A DNA stretch of 64,000 bases from Micromonospora pisi (GCF_003633685.1 NZ_RBKT01000001.1:3782001-3846000), one strand, 5' to 3'; positions 15,508 to 24,464 are shown, counted from the first letter of the stretch. Notes: generated by a model from the sequence alone, not told the origin. Program-made: numbers and translations.

Positions 15508-16119
15508 ATGCGAGGCGAACTGGACGACGCGCTGGCCCGGATGGCCCGGCGTGAGGAGTTGCTGCGACGACGGGCCGCTCCGGTCGGGGAGGGCAACGCG
15601 CCTGCGGCCGAACCCGCAGGCCCGGCCGGTCAGGGCGGGCAGCCGCCGGTGCCGGGCACCCGTTCCCCGAACGCCGGTCTGCGGCCACCGCCGCAGACCG
15701 TCCACTCGTCGACCGAGGCGATCCGGTCCACGGCCCGGTCCCACTCCGACGGCTTCCGTCCCGCCGCCGAGGCCCACCGGCCGCCGGCCGACCCGGTACG
15801 CGCGGCGGCCGACGACGTGGTCGAGGCGGTACGTCGGGTCCTCGCCCACCACCCGGGAGTGACGGTTGACCTGAGCGTGGAGCAGGGCGGTTCACGGGCC
15901 GCGATCCGCGTCGGTTGGTCGGAGGGCACGGTCACGATGCTGCCGGTCAACGAGCCGCCGGCCTGGGTGGCTCCGCCGGAACCACCGGCCTGGCCGTTGT
16001 CGGTGCAGCCGATGCCGGCGTGGAGTGCCACGGTCGACGAGCGCCCCGGTGACTCGGCGGCCCGGCTGGCCGAGCTGATCCGACGCGATCCGTCACTTCT
16101 CGGCCGTCGGGAGGAGTAG
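15508..16119 (+). CDS. Hypothetical protein downstream of conservon
   Basis: I do not recognise this 203-residue protein. It starts MRGELDDALARMARREELL after a good ribosome site (GAAAGGTGG), has a low-complexity Pro/Ala region (about 30-90), a compact segment (about 95-140: DDVVEAVRRVLAHHPGVTVD) and an aromatic/Pro stretch, and ends RLAELIRRDPSLLGRREE. It follows the GTPase by 39 bp on the same strand and is likely co-transcribed, so a role in the same signalling unit is possible. Confidence 0.7.
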   Translation: MRGELDDALARMARREELLRRRAAPVGEGNAPAAEPAGPAGQGGQPPVPGTRSPNAGLRPPPQTVHSSTEAIRSTARSHSDGFRPAAEAHRPPADPVRAAADDVVEAVRRVLAHHPGVTVDLSVEQGGSRAAIRVGWSEGTVTMLPVNEPPAWVAPPEPPAWPLSVQPMPAWSATVDERPGDSAARLAELIRRDPSLLGRREE

Positions 16120-16127
16120 CCGCCGGT

Positions 16128-16133
16128 TACGCT
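16128..16133 (+). promoter_or_regulatory. Candidate -10 of a leaderless transcript for the Cpa-like ATPase
   Basis: TACGCT lies exactly 6 nt before the GTG at 16140, so transcription would begin at or next to the start codon. No Shine-Dalgarno is present. The ATPase could thus be made separately from the conservon. Confidence 0.45.
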
Positions 16134-16139
16134 CGGCCG

Positions 16140-18455
16140 GTGGCCGAGCCCGATCTCATCCTCACCGCGAACCTGCGTTCGGCGACCCTGGACGCGCGTC
16201 GGGGGATCGTACGGCTGCACCCGAGCGTGCTCGCCGCCCTGGGCCTGCACCCCGGCGACCCGGTCCGGCTGACCGGTCGCCGGACCACCGCGGGCATCGT
16301 GGCCCGCGCCGAAGCGGGCGCCGGGCGGGACCTGCTGCACGCCGACGATCTGCTGCTCGGCAACCTCGGGGTGCGCGCCGGTGATCCGGTGACGGTCGCG
16401 CCAGCCCCCGTGGTCGCCGCCCACCGGGTCGTCCTGGACGGCCCGCCGGAGGTCGCGGCGGTCGTGTCGCCGGAGCTGCTCCGGCTCGCCCTGCTCGGCA
16501 AACTGGTCACGGTCGGCGACGACGTGTCCCTGTTACCGCAGGACGTGCTCCCCGACGTCGCGGTCCGCGCGTTGGTCGAGGCCGCCCGGCGCAGCCTGGC
16601 GAACAGCATGGGGTACGCCTGGACGAGCACCCTGTTGACGGTCGCCGCCGCCGAGCCGGCTGCCACCGTACTGGTCACCATGGACACGGTGGTCGGCTGG
16701 CCGGACCGTACCGGCTCGACCGGGGTGACCCGCCGTGACGCCGGTGCCGGTGGGGTGGCGACGGCCATCTCCGCCGCGCGGGTGGGCGCAACGGTCGAGT
16801 CGCCCGGTGTGGCGGCGTCGTCCGGGGCGGCCGGGTCGACGGCGGCAGCGGAACCGGTGCCGAACCTGGAGGACCTGCCCGGCCTGCGGGACCAGGCGCA
16901 GGCACTGACCGAACTGCTCGACCTCGGCTTCCACCACGGCGAGGTGCTGGGCCGGCTCGGCACCACGATCTCGCTCGGCGTACTCGTCACCGGTCCGGCC
17001 GGGTCGGGCAAGTCGGCTCTGGTCCGGGCGGTCGCCGGGGAGGTCGGGGCCCGGGTCGAGGCGGTCTGGGCGCCGGAGTTGGCCGCGCTCACCAACGATG
17101 CGGCGGCGCGCCGGCTGGAGGCGGTCACCACCTCGGTACGGAGCCGGGGACCGGCGGTGCTCCTCGTCTCCGACGTCGAGGCACTCGCCCCCCGAGACCA
17201 GCCGGGCCCGTTGGCGACGGTGTTCCGGCAGTTGCTCACCGAGACCGTCCGCTCCGGGGCGGCGGTGGTCTGTACGAGCAGCCGTCCGGAGGCGGTCGAC
17301 CCGTCCCTGCGCGCCCCGGACCTGCTCTCCCTCGAACTGGTCGTACCGCTGCCGGACGCCGCGCTGCGGCGTGAGCAGTTGACCGTACTGACCCGGAAGA
17401 TGCCGCTCGCCGAGGACGTACGGCTGGACGAGGTCGCCGCCCGTACGCCCGGGTTCGTCGCCGCCGACCTGGCCGCACTGGCCCGCGAGGCCGGGGTGCG
17501 GGCGGCGCTGCGCCAGCGCACCGAGCCGTCGCCGCTGGTCGCGATGGCCGACTTCGCCGCCGCACTGGAGGTGGTCCGTCCGACGTCGATGTCGTCGTCG
17601 ACGCTACGGCTGGCCACGGTGACCCTGGACGACGTCGGGGACATGACGGAGGTGAAGCAGACCCTGACCGAGTCGGTGCTCTGGCCGCTCACCTACCCGG
17701 ACACCTTCGCCCGGCTCGGTGTGCAACCGCCTCGTGGGGTGCTGTTGTACGGCCCGCCGGGCTGCGGCAAGACCTTCCTGGTCACCGCGCTCGCCGGCTC
17801 GGGGCGGGCGAACGTGCTCTCGGTCAAGGGCGCGGAACTGCTCTCCAAGTGGGTCGGTGAGAGCGAGCGGGCGGTACGCGAACTCTTCCGCCGGGCCCGG
17901 GACGCCGCACCCACCCTGATCTTCCTGGACGAGGTGGACGCCCTCGCCCCGACCCGGGGGCAGGCCACCGACGGGGGCACCACGGACCGGGTCGTGGCGG
18001 CCCTGCTCACCGAGTTGGACGGGGTGGAGACGTTGCGCAACGTGATCGTGGTCGGCGCGACCAACCGGCCCGACCTGGTCGATCCGGCGCTGCTGCGCCC
18101 GGGTCGGTTGGAGCGGCTGGTCTACGTTCCGCCGCCGGACGCGTCGGGGCGGGCCGACATCCTCCGTGCGGTGGCGAAGCCGGTGCCGCTGGCGCCGGAC
18201 GTGGACCTGGCGGCACTGGCGGAGTCGTTGCACGGTTTCTCGGCCGCCGACTGTGCGGCACTGGTCCGCGAGGCGGCGCTGGCCGCGATGCGTGAGTCAC
18301 TGGCGGCGGCCACGGTCACCGCCGCCCACGTTGCCACCGCCCGGCAGCGGGTGCGGCCGTCGCTCGACCCGGCCCAGGTCGCCTGGTTGGCCGCGTACGC
18401 CGCGAACCGGGAGGGCGGCGCGGCCGTCCAGGGCAGCGGGGCCGTCGACCGCTAG
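16140..18455 (+). CDS. cpa: Cdc48-like double AAA+ ATPase (Cpa family)
   Basis: The 771-residue protein has an N-terminal double-psi-barrel-like region (about 1-90, TANLRSATLDARRGIVRLHP) and two AAA domains. D1 has Walker A GPAGSGKSA (about 285) but Walker B VLLVSDVEAL aligns S-D with the usual D-E. D2 has intact Walker A GPPGCGKTF (about 537), Walker B LIFLDEVDAL (about 594) and sensor/arginine region VGATNRPDLVDPALLRPGR. This matches the actinobacterial Cdc48-like protein Cpa, an unfoldase reported to interact with the proteasome. Its stop codon shares CTAG with the convergent acyltransferase stop. Confidence 0.88.
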   Translation: MAEPDLILTANLRSATLDARRGIVRLHPSVLAALGLHPGDPVRLTGRRTTAGIVARAEAGAGRDLLHADDLLLGNLGVRAGDPVTVAPAPVVAAHRVVLDGPPEVAAVVSPELLRLALLGKLVTVGDDVSLLPQDVLPDVAVRALVEAARRSLANSMGYAWTSTLLTVAAAEPAATVLVTMDTVVGWPDRTGSTGVTRRDAGAGGVATAISAARVGATVESPGVAASSGAAGSTAAAEPVPNLEDLPGLRDQAQALTELLDLGFHHGEVLGRLGTTISLGVLVTGPAGSGKSALVRAVAGEVGARVEAVWAPELAALTNDAAARRLEAVTTSVRSRGPAVLLVSDVEALAPRDQPGPLATVFRQLLTETVRSGAAVVCTSSRPEAVDPSLRAPDLLSLELVVPLPDAALRREQLTVLTRKMPLAEDVRLDEVAARTPGFVAADLAALAREAGVRAALRQRTEPSPLVAMADFAAALEVVRPTSMSSSTLRLATVTLDDVGDMTEVKQTLTESVLWPLTYPDTFARLGVQPPRGVLLYGPPGCGKTFLVTALAGSGRANVLSVKGAELLSKWVGESERAVRELFRRARDAAPTLIFLDEVDALAPTRGQATDGGTTDRVVAALLTELDGVETLRNVIVVGATNRPDLVDPALLRPGRLERLVYVPPPDASGRADILRAVAKPVPLAPDVDLAALAESLHGFSAADCAALVREAALAAMRESLAAATVTAAHVATARQRVRPSLDPAQVAWLAAYAANREGGAAVQGSGAVDR

Positions 18456-19687
18456 GGCGTGTCCCCGGGTCGCGTCGGCCCGACCGGACGCCGCCGCTCG
18501 TCGGGGTTCGCCTCGACCCCGGCAGAGCGCAGTCGTACGTCGGCGAAGTTGGCTCTCAGCCGGTCGCGCAGCAGCCGGCTGACCGGTCGCTCATAGGCGA
18601 TGGTCAGCGTCGCCGCGACGAGCGACACGCCGACCACGACGCCGCCGAGCAGCAGCCAGGGCGGGATGCCGCCGTCCCGGAGCCCGTGGATGACCTGCTG
18701 CCCGATCCGCTGGTGGAGGAGGTAGACCGGGTAGGTGAGCAGGCCGATCGTGACCATTCCCCGCCAGCGGATCCACGAGAACCAGCCGAGCGCGACCCCG
18801 GTCATGACCAGAAGGAACGCCATCAGGAGCAGGAACGCCACCGAGTAGTGGGTGACCTTGCCGTCCACCCGCCTGACCAGCGAGACGGAGCAGAGGATGG
18901 CGGACATGCCGAGCGTCGACCAGAGCAGGAGACTCGGGCCGAAGCGGTGCATCAGATAGAGCGTCATGCCCACCACGAAGTACGAGGTGTACATCGGCTC
19001 GAAGATGATCTGGAGCAGTCGGGTCTCGCTGGCCTCGGCGAACACCCCGCCGATCGTCCAGGCCGCGCAGAAGAGCAGCACCCGCCGGTACGTCACGCCG
19101 AACCAGACCACGATCGCGAAGAGCAGATAGAACTTGAGTTCCACGATCAGGGTCCAGTAGACCGTGTCGACACTCGGGAAGCCCAGCAGCCCCTGGATCA
19201 TGGTGAGGTTCGCCAGCACCCCGGGCACCGTGAGGTTGTTCTCGGGGGCCGGCCCGAGGACGACGACGGCCGAGGTCAGGAGCACGGCCATGACGTACAT
19301 GGGCATCAGCCGGGTGACCCGGGAGATGAAGAACTCGGAGAGCGTACGGCCCCAGCCGCTCATGCAGATGACAAAGCCGCTGATGACGAAGAAGAACTCC
19401 ACGCCGATCCAGCCGTAGTGGAAGAACTGGCGGATCGGGTGGGTGAAGAGGGCCTCGGTGTCCGTACCCCACACCTTCGCCGGGGTCAGCAGGTGGTAGC
19501 CGACCACCAGCATGGCCGCCCCGAAGCGGAGCAGGTCGAGCACGTGGAGGCGGTCGTTCGAGCGGGTACGCGTGGCGCGACGTGCCGGGCGGGCGGAGTC
19601 GGATCCCACCTGCTCGGCGGCCTCGTCGTGCGGCTGGGACGCGTCCGGACGCACACGTTCCTGGTACAGGCTGGGCGTGCTGTTCAA
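18452..19687 (-). CDS. Acyltransferase 3 (OafA/YrhL-like) membrane protein
   Basis: The 411-residue protein has about ten membrane helices after a charged N-terminus. RLHVLDLLRFGAAMLVVGYHL holds the conserved R and H of acyltransferase 3 enzymes, and FFFVISGFVICMSGWGR is the family's second hallmark. It probably O-acetylates a surface carbohydrate or envelope molecule. The start is a TTG at 19687 with GGAG about 8-10 nt before it; a shorter start inside the charged leader is possible. No partner genes for a polysaccharide cluster are nearby. Confidence 0.85.
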   Translation of the reverse strand: MNSTPSLYQERVRPDASQPHDEAAEQVGSDSARPARRATRTRSNDRLHVLDLLRFGAAMLVVGYHLLTPAKVWGTDTEALFTHPIRQFFHYGWIGVEFFFVISGFVICMSGWGRTLSEFFISRVTRLMPMYVMAVLLTSAVVVLGPAPENNLTVPGVLANLTMIQGLLGFPSVDTVYWTLIVELKFYLLFAIVVWFGVTYRRVLLFCAAWTIGGVFAEASETRLLQIIFEPMYTSYFVVGMTLYLMHRFGPSLLLWSTLGMSAILCSVSLVRRVDGKVTHYSVAFLLLMAFLLVMTGVALGWFSWIRWRGMVTIGLLTYPVYLLHQRIGQQVIHGLRDGGIPPWLLLGGVVVGVSLVAATLTIAYERPVSRLLRDRLRANFADVRLRSAGVEANPDERRRPVGPTRPGDTP

Positions 19688-19749
19688 GCTTCTCGTCTCC
19701 TGCCGGCCAAGCTACGGGCGGCGGGAATCCTACCGGCCGGCGGGCCGGG

Positions 19750-20241
19750 TCAGCCGAGACGGATCTGGGCCCGTACGACGTCGCCGTCGCGCTTGAGTTC
19801 GGCGCCGGCCCGGCGGAGCACACTCACGGCGGGGGTGTTGTCGACGGTGGTTTCGGCGGTCACGAGGCGGGCGCCGGCTCCGACCGCCTCGGCGAGCAGC
19901 AGGCGGAGCGCGGTGGCGGCGAGGCCCTGCCCCCGGGCGGACTTGCCGAGCCACATCCCGGTTTCCATGGCGGTCGGCTGGTCGTCACAGGTCATCCGGA
20001 TCATGCCGACCACGTCGTCGCCGACCATGATCGCGAACATGGCGGTACGGGTCGCACCGTTCAGGCCGTCGAACCTCGCCCGGTGGAACTCACGGAATGC
20101 CTCCCGGCGCGCGTGTGACCAGCCTGCCGGGGCGTCGACCGGCGGCATCACGTCGTCCGGCTCTGCCTCGGCGACGGCTACGGACAGCAACGGCTCCAGG
20201 GTCTTTTCGTCGAGCGGGGTCAGTCGTACGTTGCTGCTCAC
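19750..20241 (-). CDS. GNAT N-acetyltransferase (RimJ/RimL-like)
   Basis: This 163-residue single GNAT domain shows GMWLGKSARGQGLAATALRL as acetyl-CoA loop and VDNTPAVSVLRRAGAELKRDGDV as the closing helix-strand, resembling the ribosomal-protein-serine/alanine acetyltransferase branch. The substrate cannot be inferred. The GTG at 20241 follows AACACT by 6 nt without a Shine-Dalgarno, a possible leaderless start. The 287 bp between it and the PP2C-like gene hold nothing I can identify. Confidence 0.8.
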   Translation of the reverse strand: MSSNVRLTPLDEKTLEPLLSVAVAEAEPDDVMPPVDAPAGWSHARREAFREFHRARFDGLNGATRTAMFAIMVGDDVVGMIRMTCDDQPTAMETGMWLGKSARGQGLAATALRLLLAEAVGAGARLVTAETTVDNTPAVSVLRRAGAELKRDGDVVRAQIRLG

Positions 20242-20528
20242 GAAGCGAGTGTTCCCGCCCCGAACCCGAGTCGTCCACCGCTTTGCCCAAGCGTTGCCGT
20301 TCCGCCGTCACGCCCTGTCCGGTAAAGCCCGCGCAAGACGCTGAACGGCCCTACCCACGGTGACCGAGGGGAGGAAGGGGGCGTCGATCGGCGCGCTACC
20401 GGACCCGACGCGGCAACCCGGGTTCGGCCACCCCTCTGGGACCACCATCGGCCGATCGCCGCTGTCGACGGTTACCGTGCGTGACGAAGACGGCGGCTGA
20501 ACGTGCTCATCCGGTGGCGGCGCGGCGG

Positions 20529-21371
20529 TCAGCGGTCGAAGCGGCAGAGCGCGACGGTGGCGTCGTCGTACCGCTTGAACCGGTGCCGGTCCTGACCGTC
20601 ACCGGTGCCCTGCTCCGCCAACCGGACCCGACGGATCAGCTCGCTCGGCCCGTCCGAGGTGAGCAGGGCGAGCAGGTTGTGCCAGTCGAAGAGGCGAAGC
20701 TTGTCGACCGCGTACGACGCGCCGTCGGTGAGCAGCGCCGCCCGGCGTACCCGGTCCGGGCCGCTCAGCGAGAGCCCGCCGCCGATCGCGTGGTACGCCG
20801 CATCCGGGTCGGCGGCAGCGACCCAGTAGCCACCCGGGATGTTCATCTGCTGCCGCTGCCAGGTCACGGAGCGGCGGAACCGGGCCTGCGGGTCGCTCTC
20901 GTCGCCGCCCGCCTTGCCGGCGAACGCGGCCGACTTCATCCCGACCATGGTGGTGTCGAGCCGGTCGTCGGTGATCACCTGCAACCGACTGCCGAGGTCG
21001 ACGACGAGCGGACTGTCGCAGAGAACCAGGTAGTCGACATGCTCGGCGCCCTCCCGGATCAGGCAGACGGTCGAGGACGGTGTGCCGGGGTGCCCGAGGT
21101 CGCACCGGTTGCCGTGATCGCCCCGTACCGCGTCGATCGCGCCGGCCAGGATCTCCATCAGGGTGGCTCCGGGCTGGTCGGCGGCGACCAGGCCGATCCG
21201 CGCGGCGAGCCGGCGGACATACCACGCCGGCCCGTGTACGCAACCGGTGTCGAAGCCCTCCGGCACGGTCGCCCCGTCGAGCACGCCGACCAGTTGCCCG
21301 TACTGGAAGACGTGATCCTCGTTCGCCAGTCGGTCCGGTGCCGCCTGCGAGGCGGACCATACCTGCATCAT
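20529..21371 (-). CDS. PP2C-like protein phosphatase
   Basis: The 280-residue protein begins MMQVWSASQAAPDRLANEDHVF and continues GVLDGATVPEGFDTG, matching the N-E-D and metal-binding D-G-A/G motifs of PP2C phosphatases; LLTDGASYAVDKL and DDATVALCRF are the later metal-site motifs. It should remove phosphate from Ser/Thr with Mg/Mn. GGAG stands 8 nt before the ATG at 21371; the in-frame upstream extension to 21452 lacks phosphatase character. It is divergent from a small membrane-protein gene with a 16-bp palindrome between. Confidence 0.75.
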   Translation of the reverse strand: MMQVWSASQAAPDRLANEDHVFQYGQLVGVLDGATVPEGFDTGCVHGPAWYVRRLAARIGLVAADQPGATLMEILAGAIDAVRGDHGNRCDLGHPGTPSSTVCLIREGAEHVDYLVLCDSPLVVDLGSRLQVITDDRLDTTMVGMKSAAFAGKAGGDESDPQARFRRSVTWQRQQMNIPGGYWVAAADPDAAYHAIGGGLSLSGPDRVRRAALLTDGASYAVDKLRLFDWHNLLALLTSDGPSELIRRVRLAEQGTGDGQDRHRFKRYDDATVALCRFDR

Positions 21372-21578
21372 CCTGAGGTCTCCGGCTCTACCGCGAGGCA
21401 GCGGGGCTGCGCTCGGTCGAAGGGGTTGTCGAAGAAATCTCGCCTTACCCATGTCTACCCGAGCGGGCCCATGGGCCCTTACCGAATGAGTCCCTTCCCA
21501 CCACGCGGAATACCCGTTCGATCGGCGAAAGTACGTACCGGCAGCGGATATGAGAAACCAGAGAACGGCTCGGCATTA

Positions 21579-21594
21579 CTGACGGTAACGTCAG
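21579..21594. promoter_or_regulatory. CTGACG-GTAA-CGTCAG palindrome (operator candidate)
   Basis: The two 6-bp arms are perfect around GTAA. The site is between the divergent PP2C-like gene and the small membrane-protein gene, so a dimeric regulator could control both. No regulator gene is adjacent. Confidence 0.35.
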
Positions 21595-21651
21595 GGGTCT
21601 GATGGTGTGCCCGCCCGCACCCGGGTGACAGCACCGCGAGAGGGGGGCCAG

Positions 21652-21867
21652 ATGCTGAAGAAGCTGCACGACATGGGTCTGCGTTCGGACCACTGCTACA
21701 TGGCCGGTTTCGCGAGTATCGCCCTGTCATTCGGTTGTTGGCTGGCGTCCAAGCAGTTCGAGAAGGGCGCGGAGATCGACCGGGCGGACCGCTGGGGCAT
21801 CTTCGTCGGCGAGTGGGCACCCACCTTCATCGCCCTCGGCAACGGGCTCCAGTCGTACGAGAAGTGA
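21652..21867 (+). CDS. Small membrane-associated protein, 71 aa
   Basis: The product starts MLKKLHDMGLRSDHCYMAGF after a strong GAGAGGGGGG ribosome site, with one hydrophobic segment (MAGFASIALSFGCWLA) and a second weaker one (WAPTFIALGNGL). The frame extends to a GTG at 21607 but the ribosome site fixes the ATG at 21652. I do not recognise the family. Its stop is only 4 bp from the stop of the convergent DUF3263 gene, so no terminator fits between. Confidence 0.65.
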   Translation: MLKKLHDMGLRSDHCYMAGFASIALSFGCWLASKQFEKGAEIDRADRWGIFVGEWAPTFIALGNGLQSYEK

Positions 21868-21871
21868 GCCG

Positions 21872-22279
21872 TCAACGGCGGCGGGAACGGGACCTGGCCG
21901 CTCGGAGCCGGCGTAATCTGCCGACCAGCAACGGTTCGGCGGCCAGTGCGGCCGGGTTGTCGAGCAGTCCGTTGAGGAGCTGGTAGTAGCGGGTGGCCGA
22001 GAGGTCGAAGGTGTCCCGGATCGCCTGCTCCTTGGCCCCGGCATGCTTCCACCAGCGCTGCTCGAAGGCGAGAATCTCCTGCTCCCGCACGGAGAGCCCG
22101 GTCCCTGCGGACTCCTCCGGGGCCGGTCCGGTCTGATCCGGATCCGCCGCCCCGGAACCGGCCTGATCGGGCTCGGTCCGATGTTCCGGACCGATCCGCT
22201 GCCCCGGTACGACCGGCGGTGCGAGCTGTTCGGCGTGGCCGTCGTCGTCGGTGGCTGGAGCGTCGGCACCCGGCTTCAT
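21872..22279 (-). CDS. DUF3263 domain protein
   Basis: The 135-residue protein has a charged, disordered first half and a C-terminal DUF3263 domain: LSVREQEILAFEQRWWKHAG, then KEQAIRDTFDLSATRYYQLLNGLLDNP, a helix-turn-helix-like motif common to small actinobacterial proteins. DNA binding is plausible but not shown. GAGGAG lies before the ATG at 22279. Confidence 0.82.
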   Translation of the reverse strand: MKPGADAPATDDDGHAEQLAPPVVPGQRIGPEHRTEPDQAGSGAADPDQTGPAPEESAGTGLSVREQEILAFEQRWWKHAGAKEQAIRDTFDLSATRYYQLLNGLLDNPAALAAEPLLVGRLRRLRAARSRSRRR

Positions 22280-22375
22280 GGCGCTCCTCACCGACCTCGC
22301 GAAACCGCACCCGCCGTACGGCTCCACCAGCCTAATCGCGCCTGGCCGCGAGCGCATCAGCCGCCACGGGAGGTC

Positions 22376-22416
22376 ACCGTCACCACCCGGTGTGGGATCG
22401 ACCGGGTGGTGACGGT
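22376..22416 (-). terminator. Strong hairpin downstream of ABC exporter operon
   Basis: ACCGTCACCACCCGGT (22376-22391) and ACCGGGTGGTGACGGT (22401-22416) form a perfect 16-bp stem with a 9-nt loop, 18 nt past the permease stop at 22435. No T-tract follows. Confidence 0.7.
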
Positions 22417-22434
22417 CAGGTCAGGTCGGACCGG

Positions 22435-23445
22435 TCAGGTGACGTCGCGGCTGCGCATCGCCCAGATCGCGGCGGCGAGCACGATCGCCGTACCGACGCC
22501 GAAGACCAGTCCCGAGTCCTGCCAGGTGAGGACGAGTTCCCCCGGAGTGCACTCCCCCTGCTGGAAGTTGCAGGCGTTGTAGTCGAAGAGCTTCCACTCC
22601 TTCTCGAACCAGGCCAGCGCGTAGGAGGAGAGGACGTACCGGTCACCGAACGGGGTGCCGATGATCGCCATCACGGTCCGTATGCCGATCTCGCTGACCA
22701 CGGCGACCCCGACCGCGACACCGAGGGCCATCGCGGTGTGCCGCCCCAGCGAGGCCAGGCCGAAGGCGATCGCGCCGACCGCCAGCACCAGGCCGACCGC
22801 GCGGAGTCCGGAGAGCGCGAACGACTGCCAGACCCCCTGGGTCAGTTTGCCGGTCACCCCGTCGAAGCGGCCGATCAACCAGAACGCCGCTGTCCACAGT
22901 GCACCGAGCACCAGGCTGAGGCCGAGGAGGGTGGTGAGCAGCGCGCCCAGCTTGGTGAAGAGCACGGTCAGCCGTTTCGGGCGCCAGAGCAGGAGGTTCG
23001 TCATCCCACCGCTGTGCCACTCGGCGCCGATGTAGGACGCCCCGACGACGAAGCCGAAGAGCGCCAGGATGCCGGCGAAGATGGAGATGAAGACGCCGAA
23101 CTCTGCGCGGAAGTCGAACTGGTACGGCATGAACCACTCCGCCTGGAAGTTCTCCCGGGTCGGGGCCCACTCCCGTCCGCAGTCCGGCGGGTACCGGTCC
23201 GTGCCCGCCCCGACCGCCTTGGCCGCCTCACAGCCGCGTACGGACTCCTCGTGGTACTTCACCTGCTGCTGGTACTCCGCCTCGGCCCTGGCCTCGGCGG
23301 CGGCGACCTGGGCCGGTCCGACCTTGTGGCTGTTCACGGTGAAGGCGACGGCGATGCCACCGAGCCCGAGGACGAGCAGGACGAGCATGATCCTGGTGAG
23401 CCGGCGCTTGAAGATGCGGCGCAGCTCTGTCGTGTAGAGGTTCAT
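22435..23445 (-). CDS. ABC-2 type transporter permease
   Basis: The 336-residue protein opens MNLYTTELRRIFKRRLTRIMLVLLVLGLGGI (first TM), has a soluble external loop of about 100 residues containing a CEAAK..PPDCGREW pair of cysteines, then about five more TMs with the coupling element SYIGAEWHSGGMTNLLLWRPKR. A second cysteine pair lies in YNACNFQQGECTPGE near the C-terminus. It overlaps the upstream ATPase gene by 4 bp and forms the exporter with it. Substrate unknown. Confidence 0.85.
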   Translation of the reverse strand: MNLYTTELRRIFKRRLTRIMLVLLVLGLGGIAVAFTVNSHKVGPAQVAAAEARAEAEYQQQVKYHEESVRGCEAAKAVGAGTDRYPPDCGREWAPTRENFQAEWFMPYQFDFRAEFGVFISIFAGILALFGFVVGASYIGAEWHSGGMTNLLLWRPKRLTVLFTKLGALLTTLLGLSLVLGALWTAAFWLIGRFDGVTGKLTQGVWQSFALSGLRAVGLVLAVGAIAFGLASLGRHTAMALGVAVGVAVVSEIGIRTVMAIIGTPFGDRYVLSSYALAWFEKEWKLFDYNACNFQQGECTPGELVLTWQDSGLVFGVGTAIVLAAAIWAMRSRDVT

Positions 23446-24464
23446 GCTCCCCAGCTCCCCGGTGTGCCGCCGGATCCGTTCGCCTGCGGGTCGGAGCCGC
23501 CGACCAGGGCGGACTCGTCGACCTGGCGGTGTTGGCCCGGCACCGGTGCGGTGGCGGTCAGGTCCAGGAAGACACTCTCCAGGTCGGCGGTGACCGGAGC
23601 CAGTTCGCTCACGTACAGGTTCTGGGCGGCGAGGGTGCGGCTGACCCAGGCCGGCTGCTCGACGCCGTACACCATCAGGTGGTCGTCGTTGGTGGTGATC
23701 TCGGCACCGGCCCGGCTCAGCGCCTCGGCGGCAAGCGGCAGGTCGGTGGCGGCCTCCAGGCGTACCCGCAGGCCGTTGCCGGCGTGCTGGGCGAGGACCT
23801 GGGCGACCGGTCCGGCGGCGACCCGCCGGCCGAGCGAGATGATGGTGACCGAGTCACAGATGAGCTGGACCTCGCCGAGGATGTGGCTGGAGAGGACCAC
23901 GGTCATGCCGGACTCGGCCAGGTTGCGCATCAGCGCCCGCATCTCCCGGATGCCGCCGGGATCGAGGCCGTTCGCCGGCTCGTCCAGGATCAGCAGTCGC
24001 GGATTCTTGAGCAGCGCGGAGGCGACCGCGAGCCGCTGTTTCATGCCGAGCGAGTACGACTTGACCCGGTCCCCGGCCCGGTCCCGCAGGCCGACGAGTT
24101 CGAGTACCTCGGCGACCCGCTGCTGGGGCACCCCGCCGGCGCCGGCCAGCAGGGAGAGGGTGTCCTGGGCGGTGAAGTGGGGGAAGAACTGTGGGCTCTC
24201 CACGATCGCGCCGACGGCACCGGCGACCTCGGGCAGGGCGGCCGGCACCTCACGGCCGAGGAGCGCCATCCGGCCGCCGTTGGGCTTGATCAGGCCGAGC
24301 AGCGTACGCAGGGTGGTGGTCTTGCCCGAGCCGTTGGGGCCGAGGAAGCCGTGCACCTGCCCCTGCTCGACCAGCATGTCGAAACCGTCGAGGGCGTGCC
24401 GTACGCCTCGGCGTCTACTCCGGTAGGTCTTTCGTAGACCTTCGATCTCCAGTACGGCCGTCAA
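23442..24464 (-). CDS. ABC transporter ATP-binding protein
   Basis: The 340-residue ATPase has Walker A GPNGSGKTT, signature YSLGMKQR, Walker B LLILDEPANGLD and the switch region VVLSSHIL, followed by a C-terminal domain of about 100 residues as in drug- or peptide-exporting ABC-2 systems. It starts at a TTG (24464) with GGAGG five to six nt before it. The stop overlaps the permease start. The AT-richer stretch 24490-24560 upstream probably holds the promoter. Confidence 0.9.
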   Translation of the reverse strand: MTAVLEIEGLRKTYRSRRRGVRHALDGFDMLVEQGQVHGFLGPNGSGKTTTLRTLLGLIKPNGGRMALLGREVPAALPEVAGAVGAIVESPQFFPHFTAQDTLSLLAGAGGVPQQRVAEVLELVGLRDRAGDRVKSYSLGMKQRLAVASALLKNPRLLILDEPANGLDPGGIREMRALMRNLAESGMTVVLSSHILGEVQLICDSVTIISLGRRVAAGPVAQVLAQHAGNGLRVRLEAATDLPLAAEALSRAGAEITTNDDHLMVYGVEQPAWVSRTLAAQNLYVSELAPVTADLESVFLDLTATAPVPGQHRQVDESALVGGSDPQANGSGGTPGSWGA

